Of a stretch of 64,000 nucleotides of DNA, positions 8,140 to 16,083 are shown piece by piece. The notes under the pieces are model-generated. The model did not search any database and was not told where the DNA came from. It worked only from the letters and a program-made list of their open reading frames with translations. Position 1 is the first letter of the stretch. Each line of letters begins with the position of its first letter. Source of the stretch: Janthinobacterium lividum (GTDB taxonomy: Bacteria; Pseudomonadota; Gammaproteobacteria; Burkholderiales; Burkholderiaceae_D); assembly GCF_034424625.1 (NCBI RefSeq), contig NZ_CP139976.1, positions 868,001 through 932,000 on the forward strand. The letters run 5' to 3'. The position numbers and the translations under genes are program-made.

Positions 8140-8364
8140 ATGTTGATCAAACAGTTTGGACTGGCCGTGCGCCAGTTACGCGAAGGGCATGGCTGGTCGC
8201 AGGAGCGCCTGGCCGAAGCGGCCGACTTGAACCGCTCGTTCATCGGCGAGATCGAACGGGGCGCCGCCACGCCGTCGCTGCTGACGGTGGAAAAGCTGGC
8301 CGGCGCACTGGGCATCGGCCTGGCGGGATTGATGGCGCGCTGCGAGCCGGAATTGGTGGATTGA
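8140..8364 (+). CDS. Small XRE-family HTH regulator
   Basis: This 74-residue protein is essentially one Cro/C1-type helix-turn-helix: VRQLREGHGWSQERLAEAADLNRSFIGEIERG followed by PSLLTVEKLAGALG, closely matching XRE domains. A GAGGA ribosome site overlaps the stop of the acetyltransferase gene, so it is co-transcribed with it. It has no sensor or dimerisation domain beyond the HTH. Because it sits between the biosynthetic genes and the encapsulin promoter, it is a good candidate for a local regulator of the nanocompartment; this is inference. Confidence 0.85.
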   Translation: MLIKQFGLAVRQLREGHGWSQERLAEAADLNRSFIGEIERGAATPSLLTVEKLAGALGIGLAGLMARCEPELVD

Positions 8365-8403
8365 GGCGGGTCGATTAAACGCCGCGTTGATGGCGATAGC
8401 ATG

Positions 8404-8432
8404 TTGAGAGAAGAGGGGAGACGTCCGATACT
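8404..8432 (+). promoter_or_regulatory. Candidate sigma-70 promoter of encapsulin-desulfurase
   Basis: TTGAGA (8404-8409), a 17-base spacer and GATACT (8427-8432) lie in the 117-bp gap before the encapsulin gene. An AT-rich tract follows up to a GGAG ribosome site seven bases before the ATG. It suggests the shell and cargo genes can be transcribed apart from the upstream three genes. Confidence 0.45.
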
Positions 8433-8481
8433 TTATTCGTTTTTCAGATAAGCATATTCACTTTTCTCATCAGGAGTAGTC

Positions 8482-9411
8482 ATGGCAGAAGCAACAGAGA
8501 ACCAGTTCGCGCTGGGCGATAACGCCGCGCGCCAGCTGGCCAATGCAAGCAAGAGCGTCCCCCAGTTATCCACGATCACGCCGCGCTGGCTCGTGCACCT
8601 GCTGCAATGGCTGCCTGTGGAAGCGGGTATCTACCGCCTGAACCGCGTGAAGAATCCGAAGGACGTGCGCGTCGCCTGCTCGCAGCGCGACGAGTCGGAA
8701 CTGCCGCAAACCTTCGTCGACTACGACGACCAGCCGCGCGAGTATTTCCTCAATGCCGTCAGCACGGTGCTCGACGTGCACACGCGCGTGTCGGACCTGT
8801 ACAGCAGCCCGCACGACCAGATCAAGGAGCAGCTGCGCCTGACCATCGAGACGATCAAGGAGCGCCAGGAAAGCGAGTTGATCAACAATCCCGACTACGG
8901 CCTGCTGGCCAGCGTGCACGACGACCAGCGCATCTTCACCCTGACGGGCGCGCCCACGCCGGACGACCTCGACGAACTGCTGACGAAAGTGTGGAAGGAG
9001 CCGGGCTTTTTCCTCGCGCATCCGCTGGCCATTGCCGCTTTTGGCCGCGAATGCACGCGCCGCGGCGTGCCGCCGCCGACCGTCAGCCTGTTCGGCTCCC
9101 AGTTCCTCACGTGGCGCGGCGTGCCGTTGGTGCCATCGGACAAACTGCCGATCGAAGACGGCAAGACGAAAATCATCTTGTTGCGCGCGGGCGAACAGCG
9201 GCAGGGCGTGATCGGCCTGTTCCAGCCTGGCTTGGCGGGCGAGCAAAGCCCGGGCCTGTCCGTGCGCTTCATGGGCATCAACCGCCATGCGATTTCGTCC
9301 TATCTGATTTCGCTGTATTGCTCGCTGGCCGTGCTGACCGACGATGCGCTGGCCGTACTGGAAGACGTGGAGATCGGTAAATACCATGACTACCCAGACA
9401 CCTACAAGTGA
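8482..9411 (+). CDS. Family 2A encapsulin nanocompartment shell protein
   Basis: The 309-residue protein resembles SrpI of Synechococcus and other family 2A encapsulins, HK97-fold proteins that self-assemble into icosahedral shells. Recognition rests on the N-terminal ARQLANASKSVPQ.S.ITPRWL segment, the long E-loop/helix part (DLYSSPHDQIKEQLRLTIETIKERQE), the central FGRECTRRGVPPPTV and the C-terminal GINRHAISSYLISLYCSLAVL. The gene context is also diagnostic: it overlaps by 26 bases a cysteine desulfurase with a long disordered N-terminal extension. The shell is expected to enclose that enzyme and act in sulfur storage or cysteine use. No phage genes are nearby, which argues against a capsid remnant. 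Confidence 0.9.
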   Translation: MAEATENQFALGDNAARQLANASKSVPQLSTITPRWLVHLLQWLPVEAGIYRLNRVKNPKDVRVACSQRDESELPQTFVDYDDQPREYFLNAVSTVLDVHTRVSDLYSSPHDQIKEQLRLTIETIKERQESELINNPDYGLLASVHDDQRIFTLTGAPTPDDLDELLTKVWKEPGFFLAHPLAIAAFGRECTRRGVPPPTVSLFGSQFLTWRGVPLVPSDKLPIEDGKTKIILLRAGEQRQGVIGLFQPGLAGEQSPGLSVRFMGINRHAISSYLISLYCSLAVLTDDALAVLEDVEIGKYHDYPDTYK

Positions 9412-11191
9412 TGGCGCGGCGGGCTTGCCTGCCGTCCCGTTCTTACCTGATGAAGCGACCCTGAACCGCCTGGCCGGTGAATTCTTTGCCCGCCTGCCGG
9501 GCTTGGCGCCTGTGCTTGACAAATCGCCCAGCCTCGGTGGTTCCGGCAGCGTGCTCGATGCGGCGCCCCGCTATGCGAACCGGCCGCCGCCGCAGCCCGG
9601 CCCTTCGTTTGCCGCCATCGCCCCCGGCGTGGCGACGGCGCAGGTGCCGCCCGTGACGGCGCCGCTGGAGTCGCCGATTGCACCGGCGCCGGCCTCCGTG
9701 CCGACGCCACGCCTGTCCGCCCTGAGTGCGCCGTCGCCTTATTATTTTGTCGGCGGCGCGCATGGCTATCCCGTGTCGAACGGCAAGCTCGACGGCCTGG
9801 CGCAGCAGGGGTTGGGACAAGCGGCACCCGACGATGTGCGGGGACTGTTTGCCACGCCGCAGCAGACACCCGCGCGCCAGCTGCCCGTATCGTCGGCTAA
9901 CAGCCCGCCCGCGTTCTATTTCCAGACCGAGCTGCCTTCGGCGGCGAAGCCTGGCCAGCACCAGACGCCGGCGCCGTTCGACGTGCATGCCGTGCGGCGC
10001 GATTTCCCCGTGCTGGCCGAACGGGTCAACGGCAAGCCGCTGGCCTGGTTCGACAATGCTGCCACCACGCACAAGCCGCAGTCCGTGATCGACCGGGTGT
10101 CGTATTTCTATGCGCACGAAAATTCGAACATCCACCGCGCGGCGCACGCATTGGCGGCGCGCGCCAGCGATGCGTATGAAGCGGCACGCGCCAAGGTGGC
10201 GCAGTTCCTCGGCGCCGCTTCGCCCAATGAAATCATTTTCGTGCGTGGCGCCACCGAGGGCATCAACCTGGTCGCCAACACCTTTGGCCGCAAATACATC
10301 GGCAGCGGCGACGAGATCATCGTCTCGCAGCTCGAGCACCACGCCAACATCGTGCCGTGGCAGCAGCTGGCGGCGGAAAAGGGCGCGACCCTGCGCGTGA
10401 TTCCCGTCGACGACAGCGGGCAGATACTGCTCGATGAATTCCGCAAGCTGCTCAACGGGCGTACCAAGCTGGTGTCCGTGACGCAGGTGTCGAATGCATT
10501 GGGCACCGTGACGCCCGTGGCGCAGATCATCGCGCTGGCGCACGCGGCCGGCGTGCGCGTGCTGGTCGATGGCGCGCAAGCCGTGTCGCATTTGCGCGTG
10601 GACGTGCAGGCGCTGGGCGCCGATTTTTATGTCTTCTCGGGCCACAAGGTGTTCGGTCCGACGGGCATCGGCGCCGTGTATGGCAAGGCGGACTTGCTGG
10701 AGCAATTGCCGCCATGGCAAGGGGGCGGCAACATGATCGCCGACGTCACGTTCGAGCGCACCGTCTACCAGGGCGTGCCGAACCGTTTCGAGGCGGGCAC
10801 GGGCAATATTGCCGACGCCGTGGGCCTGGGCGCGGCCATCGACTACGTGCAGCGCATCGGCCTGGAAAACATCGCCGCCTACGAGCACGCGCTGCTGGAA
10901 TATGCGACGCACCACCTGCAGGCGATTCCTGGCGTGCGCCTGATCGGCACGGCGTTTGACAAGGCCAGCGTGGCCTCGTTCGTGCTGGCCGGTTACGAGC
11001 CGGCGGAAGTGGGGCGGGCCCTGAACGACGAGGGCATCGCCGTGCGCTCGGGCCACCACTGCGCCCAGCCGATTTTGCGCCGTTTCGGCGTAGAAGCGAC
11101 CGTGCGGCCATCGTTCGCCTTCTACAATACGTATGAGGAAATCGACCGCATGATCGTCGTGGTCAAACGCCTGGCGGCCGCACGCCGCTGA
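9386..11191 (+). CDS. Cysteine desulfurase, encapsulin cargo (SufS-like with disordered N-terminal extension)
   Basis: The 601-residue protein has a SufS-type catalytic domain from about residue 198 (FDVHAVRRDFPVL). It includes NAATTHKPQ, the PLP lysine K421 in FSGHK, and the active-site cysteine C559 in RSGHHCAQP. It releases sulfur from cysteine as an enzyme persulfide. Residues 1-197 are Pro/Ala-rich and low complexity, with short conserved-looking islands: LPDEATLNRLAGEFF (20-34), SPYYFVGG (117-124) and PAFYFQTELP (175-184). Known family 2A cargo desulfurases use such extensions for shell loading. The start at 9386 lies inside the encapsulin gene, so the pair is translationally coupled. 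Confidence 0.92.
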   Translation: MTTQTPTSDGAAGLPAVPFLPDEATLNRLAGEFFARLPGLAPVLDKSPSLGGSGSVLDAAPRYANRPPPQPGPSFAAIAPGVATAQVPPVTAPLESPIAPAPASVPTPRLSALSAPSPYYFVGGAHGYPVSNGKLDGLAQQGLGQAAPDDVRGLFATPQQTPARQLPVSSANSPPAFYFQTELPSAAKPGQHQTPAPFDVHAVRRDFPVLAERVNGKPLAWFDNAATTHKPQSVIDRVSYFYAHENSNIHRAAHALAARASDAYEAARAKVAQFLGAASPNEIIFVRGATEGINLVANTFGRKYIGSGDEIIVSQLEHHANIVPWQQLAAEKGATLRVIPVDDSGQILLDEFRKLLNGRTKLVSVTQVSNALGTVTPVAQIIALAHAAGVRVLVDGAQAVSHLRVDVQALGADFYVFSGHKVFGPTGIGAVYGKADLLEQLPPWQGGGNMIADVTFERTVYQGVPNRFEAGTGNIADAVGLGAAIDYVQRIGLENIAAYEHALLEYATHHLQAIPGVRLIGTAFDKASVASFVLAGYEPAEVGRALNDEGIAVRSGHHCAQPILRRFGVEATVRPSFAFYNTYEEIDRMIVVVKRLAAARR

Positions 11192-11210
11192 TCTTGCCGG
11201 CTTGGCCGTC

Positions 11211-11244
11211 CAATGCCGCCCTTGCGCAAGCGGGGGCGGCATTG
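11211..11244. terminator. Strong inverted repeat after the desulfurase gene
   Basis: CAATGCCGCCC and GGGCGGCATTG form an 11-bp perfect stem around a loop that is itself palindromic (CTTGCGCAAG). It starts 20 bases after the desulfurase stop. There is no T tract, so it may stabilise the mRNA 3' end or work with Rho rather than act as a classical terminator. Confidence 0.45.
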
Positions 11245-11273
11245 TTGCGTCAAGTCAGGGACTTTACGCGCGG

Positions 11274-11302
11274 CTGGCAGGCGCGCGCATGCTGGCGGTA
11301 TA
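11274..11302 (+). promoter_or_regulatory. Candidate promoter of the kinase/response-regulator pair
   Basis: A consensus TATAAT (11297-11302) lies 17 bases after a weak -35-like CTGGCA (11274-11279), about 45 bases before the GTG start of the kinase gene. A clear AAGGAG ribosome site follows at 11335-11340. Confidence 0.5.
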
Positions 11303-11347
11303 ATTTATCCTTGGCAATATTCAAGCTGCGGCCCAAGGAGATATCCG

Positions 11348-12067
11348 GTGGAAGATCAACACAGCTCGCCCGAGCTTTTCCTGTTCCTGGCGTCGACCGT
11401 GCACGACATGAAAAACTCGATCAGCGTTGTCAGCGGCACCCTGGAGTCGCTGCTGGCGGCCGAGCAGGCCAAGCCCTCGCCCCAGGCCGACCCCGCCTAC
11501 CTGCAGATGGCGCAGATGCTGTACCAGACCAAGCGCCTCAACGATAACCTGATCCAGCTGCTGGCCCTGTACAAGGAAGTGGGCAAGCCCGGCTACCCGT
11601 TCGATGTGCAGCCGCAGCTGGTCAGCCAGGTGGTCGACCAGGTGGTGGACCAGGAAAAGATCCTGCTGGCCTCGAAAGGCATCCAGCTGGAGACGGCCTG
11701 TCCGCCCGAGCTGATCTGGACCCTCGATGAAGACCTGGTCATCGGCGTGCTCGCGCACGCCATCAACAACGCCATCCGCTACACGAAGGACACGATCCGC
11801 CTGTCGGTCTGCGAGGCCGATGGCTTGCTCGAACTGCGCGTGGAAGACAATGGCGACGGTTATACGCAGGCCTTGCTCGACGCGGGCAGCGCGGCCATGG
11901 ATGGCATGGCGGCCGGCGTGAACTTTTCCACCAACAGCACGGGACTGGGACTGTATTTTTCCAGCGAAGTGGCAAAGATGCACAAGCACCGGGGCAGCAG
12001 CGGCAGCATCGCGCTGGAAAATGGCGGCGCCCTGGGCGGCGGCTGTTTCATCCTGCGCCTGCCCTGA
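11348..12067 (+). CDS. Atypical sensor histidine kinase (HATPase domain, no sensor domain)
   Basis: The 239-residue soluble protein starts with a phosphoacceptor-like helix (FLASTVHDMKNSISVV, H19) and ends with an HATPase_c domain: DLVIGVLAHAINNAIRYT as N box, VEDNGDGY as G1 box and TGLGLYFSSEVA as G2 box. It lacks any membrane or PAS/GAF input domain, so it probably takes its signal from a partner. The start is a GTG placed seven bases after AAGGAG. It lies 11 bases upstream of a TPR response regulator, its likely partner. Confidence 0.85.
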   Translation: MEDQHSSPELFLFLASTVHDMKNSISVVSGTLESLLAAEQAKPSPQADPAYLQMAQMLYQTKRLNDNLIQLLALYKEVGKPGYPFDVQPQLVSQVVDQVVDQEKILLASKGIQLETACPPELIWTLDEDLVIGVLAHAINNAIRYTKDTIRLSVCEADGLLELRVEDNGDGYTQALLDAGSAAMDGMAAGVNFSTNSTGLGLYFSSEVAKMHKHRGSSGSIALENGGALGGGCFILRLP

Positions 12068-12078
12068 ACGAGGAATCC

Positions 12079-13809
12079 ATGACGACAGACAGCCACGCCA
12101 CCGCCGCCGAAGCGGGCAGCACCGACTGGGCCGACAAACATTATCTGCTGGTCGACGACTTCATCGGCATCCGCATCCTGCTGCGCGAATCCCTGCGCAA
12201 CCTGGGCGCGCGCCATATCGACCAGGCGGCCAGCGGCGGCGAAGCCATGAAGCTGCTGGCCAAGACGCGCTACGACGTGGTGCTGTGCGACTACAACCTC
12301 GGCGAAGGCAAGAATGGCCAGCAAGTGCTGGAAGAGACGCGCGTGCGCAACCTGACGGCGCCGTCCAGCGTGTGGCTGATGGTATCGGCCGAGAAAAGCG
12401 TGGAATCCGTGATGGGCGCGGCCGAGCACCAGCCCGACGCTTACCTGATCAAGCCGATCACGGAAGGCGTGCTGCTGACGCGCCTGAACCGCGTATGGCA
12501 CAAGAAGCAGGTATTTCGCGAGATCGACCAGGCTTGCATGGAAAAGGATTATTTGCGCGCGGCCAAGCTGTGCGACGCGCAGATCGAGCTCAACAAGCTG
12601 CACGAGCTGGAACTGCTGCGCATGAAGGCCAGTTTGCTGCTGAAGAGCGGCGAACCGGAAAAGGCCCGTGCCGTGTACGAGAAAGTGCTGGCCGAGCGCG
12701 ATTACAGCTGGGCCAAGGCGGGTCTGGGCAAGATCCGCATGAATAACGGCGAACACGAGGCGGCGCGGCAGATCTTCCAGGGCGTGATCGTTGAAAACAA
12801 GTATTACATCGACGCCTACGACCAGATGGCCGTCGCCTACCAGTTGATGGGGCAGCACGAGGAAGCGTGCGGCGTGCTGGAAAAGGCGGCGCGCCTGTCG
12901 CCCAATTCCGTGCCGCGCCAGCGCAACCTGGGACTGGCGGCCTTGAAGGTCGGCAATGTCAGCATGGCGGAAAAGGCCTTTCGCAAGTGTATTTCCATCG
13001 GCGAGTTTTCCGTCATGAAGACGCCGGACGCCTATCTGGGCCTGGCGCGCGTGTGCGGCCTGAAGAAGGATGCCAAGGAGGCGCTGCAATGGCTGTTGCT
13101 GGCGCAGCGCGAATTCTCGCCCGAACAGATTGGTTTGCGCGCGAAGATCACGGAAGGCATGGTGCACCATGAAACGGGCGATTACCGGCGCGCCCGCAAG
13201 TGCGGCGACGAGCTCGAAGCCATGCTGCTTGAAGACCCGGCGCGGCCCGAGAAAAGCATTTGCATGGAACTGGCCACCTTGCTGTTCGCCGTCGGCGTCA
13301 AGGATGCGCCGGCCGGCCTGCTGTGCTACGTGGTGAAGAACAACCACGACAACCAGGTGGTGCAGGACGAAGTGCAAAAGATTTTCGACAAGGCGAAGAT
13401 GGGCGACGAAGGCACCAGCCTGATCATCGCTTCGCGCAAGGAAGCGTCGGACTTGATGAACAAGGGCGTGCTGCTGTGGAAGACGGACAAGCTCAACGAA
13501 GCGGTCGCCTGGATGCGCGCGGCGCGCGAAAAACTGCCGAACAATTTGCGCATCCTGTTCAATTCCGCGCAAATCATCGTGTCCTTCCTGCAGCAGCGCG
13601 GGTTTCAGGCCGACTTGGCGGCCGAGGCCATGGAAGTGTTGTTGTATGTAGACAAAATTGCACCAGGGCAGCAACGCTTCGCGCAATTGATGGAGCAACT
13701 GGTGCAGCTGACGCCGCCGCCCGGGCCGGAAGAGGCCGTCGTGGTCGCGGAAAAAGCGCCGCCGGCGCCGGAAAAAGGCGGAAAATCCATGCGCGAGCGT
13801 GCCGGATGA
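12079..13809 (+). CDS. Response regulator with C-terminal TPR repeats
   Basis: The 576-residue protein has an N-terminal receiver domain (about 20-145) with D26/D27, phosphoacceptor D71 in LCDYNLGEG and the lysine in YLIKPIT. About 400 residues of TPR-like helical repeats follow (for example KAGLGKIRMNNGEHEAARQIFQGVI). TPR output domains bind proteins rather than DNA, so phosphorylation likely changes a protein interaction. Receiver-TPR proteins of this form are known in Pseudomonas and Shewanella relatives. It forms an operon with the preceding kinase. No DNA-binding or enzymatic output domain was seen. Confidence 0.88.
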   Translation: MTTDSHATAAEAGSTDWADKHYLLVDDFIGIRILLRESLRNLGARHIDQAASGGEAMKLLAKTRYDVVLCDYNLGEGKNGQQVLEETRVRNLTAPSSVWLMVSAEKSVESVMGAAEHQPDAYLIKPITEGVLLTRLNRVWHKKQVFREIDQACMEKDYLRAAKLCDAQIELNKLHELELLRMKASLLLKSGEPEKARAVYEKVLAERDYSWAKAGLGKIRMNNGEHEAARQIFQGVIVENKYYIDAYDQMAVAYQLMGQHEEACGVLEKAARLSPNSVPRQRNLGLAALKVGNVSMAEKAFRKCISIGEFSVMKTPDAYLGLARVCGLKKDAKEALQWLLLAQREFSPEQIGLRAKITEGMVHHETGDYRRARKCGDELEAMLLEDPARPEKSICMELATLLFAVGVKDAPAGLLCYVVKNNHDNQVVQDEVQKIFDKAKMGDEGTSLIIASRKEASDLMNKGVLLWKTDKLNEAVAWMRAAREKLPNNLRILFNSAQIIVSFLQQRGFQADLAAEAMEVLLYVDKIAPGQQRFAQLMEQLVQLTPPPGPEEAVVVAEKAPPAPEKGGKSMRERAG

Positions 13810-13873
13810 TAAACTAGGGGCCAGCGTGGGTTCGCCCGTGCTTGAGTTGCTTTACAACAATAAGGAGGAAACT

Positions 13874-14089
13874 ATGCGTGATGTGGTCAATGAAGTGTAC
13901 AAAAAAATGAAAGTCGGCAGTATTGCCTGGGTACGCCCGGTCGCCGCCAAGGGAGACACGCTGGAAACATTCCAGTCTTCGTACGAGCACGCCAAGGCGC
14001 TGGCCGACGAAGGCCTGATCACGATCGGTGACGTAAAACGCCAGGCCGACAACATGATCGAGGCGATCCGCATTCATCGTATCGCCTGA
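13874..14089 (+). CDS. Small conserved hypothetical protein (71 aa)
   Basis: This gene encodes a soluble 71-residue protein of unknown function (MRDVVNEVYKKMKVGSIAWVRPV...). It has a near-perfect ribosome site TAAGGAGGA (13861-13869) at ideal spacing before the ATG, which suggests strong translation. The sequence is charged and helical in the second half (EHAKALADEGLITIGDVKRQADNMIEAI). It lies 64 bases after the TPR regulator and may be co-transcribed. No domain was recognised. Confidence 0.75.
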   Translation: MRDVVNEVYKKMKVGSIAWVRPVAAKGDTLETFQSSYEHAKALADEGLITIGDVKRQADNMIEAIRIHRIA

Positions 14090-14110
14090 TCATATCGCCG
14101 GCTTGCAGCA

Positions 14111-14815
14111 TCAGGCCTTGCCTGGCGCTTTAGCCTTGGGTGCCGCGCGTTTCGCGGGCGCCTTGCGCAGCGGGGCCTTGGCCTTGGCTGCCGTGCCTGC
14201 CTCTGCAGGTTTGGCCGGCTTGCTGGCCGCTGGCTTGGCTTTGCTCACGCTGCCAAAGCTGGCCGCTGCCGCACTGGCCGTATCGGGCGACATGGCCGTC
14301 GACACGGCTTGCTTGAACTGATCTTGTAACAAATTCCACCAGGCACTTGGATTGGCCAACTGGCTGCCGGCATCGCCGGGCGCCGCCGCAGCGGGTTCCG
14401 GTGCGGGCGCTGGTGCGGGCGCCGGTTTCGGTTCAGGCGCCGCAGGCGCGGCCTGCTGGAAAAACGCGGAAGCGTAGGGCACCGATTCAAACACGGTTTT
14501 CTCGCTGGCGCCCGGTTGCGTGATGGCCGCCGCCAGTGATGCACCCATCGATTTCAATGTGGCGATGGTGCCGCGCTGCACTTCCAGCGCCTGGATACTG
14601 CCGCGCAGCATGCTGGTATTGAGGTTCAGCCACGCTTCGACGGCTTTCAAGTCGTTGATTTTCTTGTCCAGCTCTTCCACCGACATGGTAGGCGCCGTGA
14701 TGCCAGGCACGCCCATGCCGGGCACGCTCATGCTGCCCCACAGGTTTTTGACGAAGTCGAGCGTATCGGTCACAACTGCTGCGCCCGGCATTTGGGGCAT
14801 TTGCGGGTTTGCCAT
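14111..14815 (-). CDS. phaM: PhaM-like polyhydroxyalkanoate granule regulatory protein
   Basis: PhaM links PHA granules to DNA and activates PHA synthase PhaC in Ralstonia/Cupriavidus. The 234-residue protein shows the family pattern: an N-terminal conserved region (DTLDFVKNLWGSM, then ELDKKINDLKAVEAWLNLNTSMLR.SIQALEVQR), a Pro/Ala linker, a second helix (NPSAWWNLLQDQFKQAV) and a histone H1-like Lys/Ala/Pro tail of PAKRAAPKAKAPGK type for DNA binding. It is the only PHA gene in the window. It ends 22 bases from the convergent small gene. Confidence 0.85.
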   Translation of the reverse strand: MANPQMPQMPGAAVVTDTLDFVKNLWGSMSVPGMGVPGITAPTMSVEELDKKINDLKAVEAWLNLNTSMLRGSIQALEVQRGTIATLKSMGASLAAAITQPGASEKTVFESVPYASAFFQQAAPAAPEPKPAPAPAPAPEPAAAAPGDAGSQLANPSAWWNLLQDQFKQAVSTAMSPDTASAAAASFGSVSKAKPAASKPAKPAEAGTAAKAKAPLRKAPAKRAAPKAKAPGKA

Positions 14816-14964
14816 GCGAAATCTCCTGGTAGATGGATAGGCTTAGCGTAGCAGATATCGGCTTGCAACTGACGCAATGCCGCCAACATTTTCTTACATA
14901 AAACATTAAGAGTTGAGCACGGGCAAGAAGCGGGAAGCGGGGCGGAAGCGTTACACTACGCCTT

Positions 14965-16083
14965 ATGATGCCTGCTTCCTTCTTTTCGTCGCCGCGCCGC
15001 CGTACCGTCATCTTTGTCGCGGTCATCGGCGCACTGCATTACGTGGCGCTGGAATGGCTCACCTCGCATGCCAGCATCGTGCCGCTGGGGCAGGATCATG
15101 CACAGGTGGTCAGCATGGCCTTGATCGCCGAGCCGATCCAGCCCCTGCCGGCGGCGCCGCCACCGCCGCCCGAACTGCGGCCCGTGCCCAAGCCCAGGCC
15201 GCCGCCACCGCCGCCGCTGACGGAGCTGGCGTCGAGCGAAACGCCGCAGTTGACGGCGCCTGTCAGCGACGTGCCGGAAGGCCCGGCCACGACCGCGCCG
15301 GCTGCGGTGGCTGCGCCGGCCATCACGGCGCCCGCACCCGCCGTGGCAGCGGCACCCGTGCCGGCCAGCGCGCCGCCGCCACCGCCCGTCGAGCAGGCAC
15401 GGCACTACAAGACGAATGCGCCCGCGTCGGCCCAGTTCGACCTGCACGTGGACCGGCGCGATGCGGACGGCACCAAGTGGCAGGGCGTGGCCGCGATGGC
15501 GTGGGAAAACCGGGGCGACGCGTATCAGCTGAAGCTGGAGGTGGGCTTGAGCATGCTGATCACGCGCATCAACCTGCTGGTGCTGACCAGCGAAGGCGTG
15601 ATCGATGGCAGCGGCATCGTGCCCGTCACGGCCACGGAGAAACGCAAGGGCCGCGCGCAAACGGCCACGCATTTCAACCGCGACGCCAAGGCCATCACGT
15701 TTTCGGCCACGACGGCCACGGCGCCATGGCAGGAAGGGGTGCAAGACAAGGCCACGGTGCCGTTCCAGCTGGCCGCCATCGGCCGCGCCGACGTCAACCA
15801 GCTGGTGGGCAATATCGACATTCTCGTCGGCGAGGAAAAGGAAGCGACCGTGTTCCGCTTCCACCTGGTGGGCGAGGAAGAACTGGAGACCAAGATGGGG
15901 CGGCTGGTGACCTGGCATTTGCGCCGGCCGCCGAAGCCCGGCACGTATTCGTCGCAGCTCGATATCTGGCTGGCGCCATCGATGCAATGGTATCCGGTAC
16001 AAATACGCAATACCGAAGCGAACGGGGCGCTGACCACGCAAACCGTGACCAAGATCTCCGTAAATGAATCAACAGGAAAATAA
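14965..16083 (+). CDS. DUF3108 domain protein with Pro-rich periplasmic linker
   Basis: The 372-residue protein has one N-terminal membrane helix (about 14-32) and a long Pro/Ala linker (about 55-145) like TonB-type proteins. A C-terminal DUF3108 beta-sandwich domain follows (about 150-365, ending in LDIWLAPSMQWYPVQIR). It is probably anchored in the inner membrane and faces the periplasm. Function is unknown. Its stop directly abuts the start of a second DUF3108 gene, so the two form an operon of paralogues. Confidence 0.8.
   Translation: MMPASFFSSPRRRTVIFVAVIGALHYVALEWLTSHASIVPLGQDHAQVVSMALIAEPIQPLPAAPPPPPELRPVPKPRPPPPPPLTELASSETPQLTAPVSDVPEGPATTAPAAVAAPAITAPAPAVAAAPVPASAPPPPPVEQARHYKTNAPASAQFDLHVDRRDADGTKWQGVAAMAWENRGDAYQLKLEVGLSMLITRINLLVLTSEGVIDGSGIVPVTATEKRKGRAQTATHFNRDAKAITFSATTATAPWQEGVQDKATVPFQLAAIGRADVNQLVGNIDILVGEEKEATVFRFHLVGEEELETKMGRLVTWHLRRPPKPGTYSSQLDIWLAPSMQWYPVQIRNTEANGALTTQTVTKISVNESTGK

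Noticed and set aside
8482..9411. Encapsulin gene as a phage capsid remnant
   Set aside because: The gene is full length, lies with sulfur genes, overlaps a cargo desulfurase and has no terminase, portal or tail genes around it.
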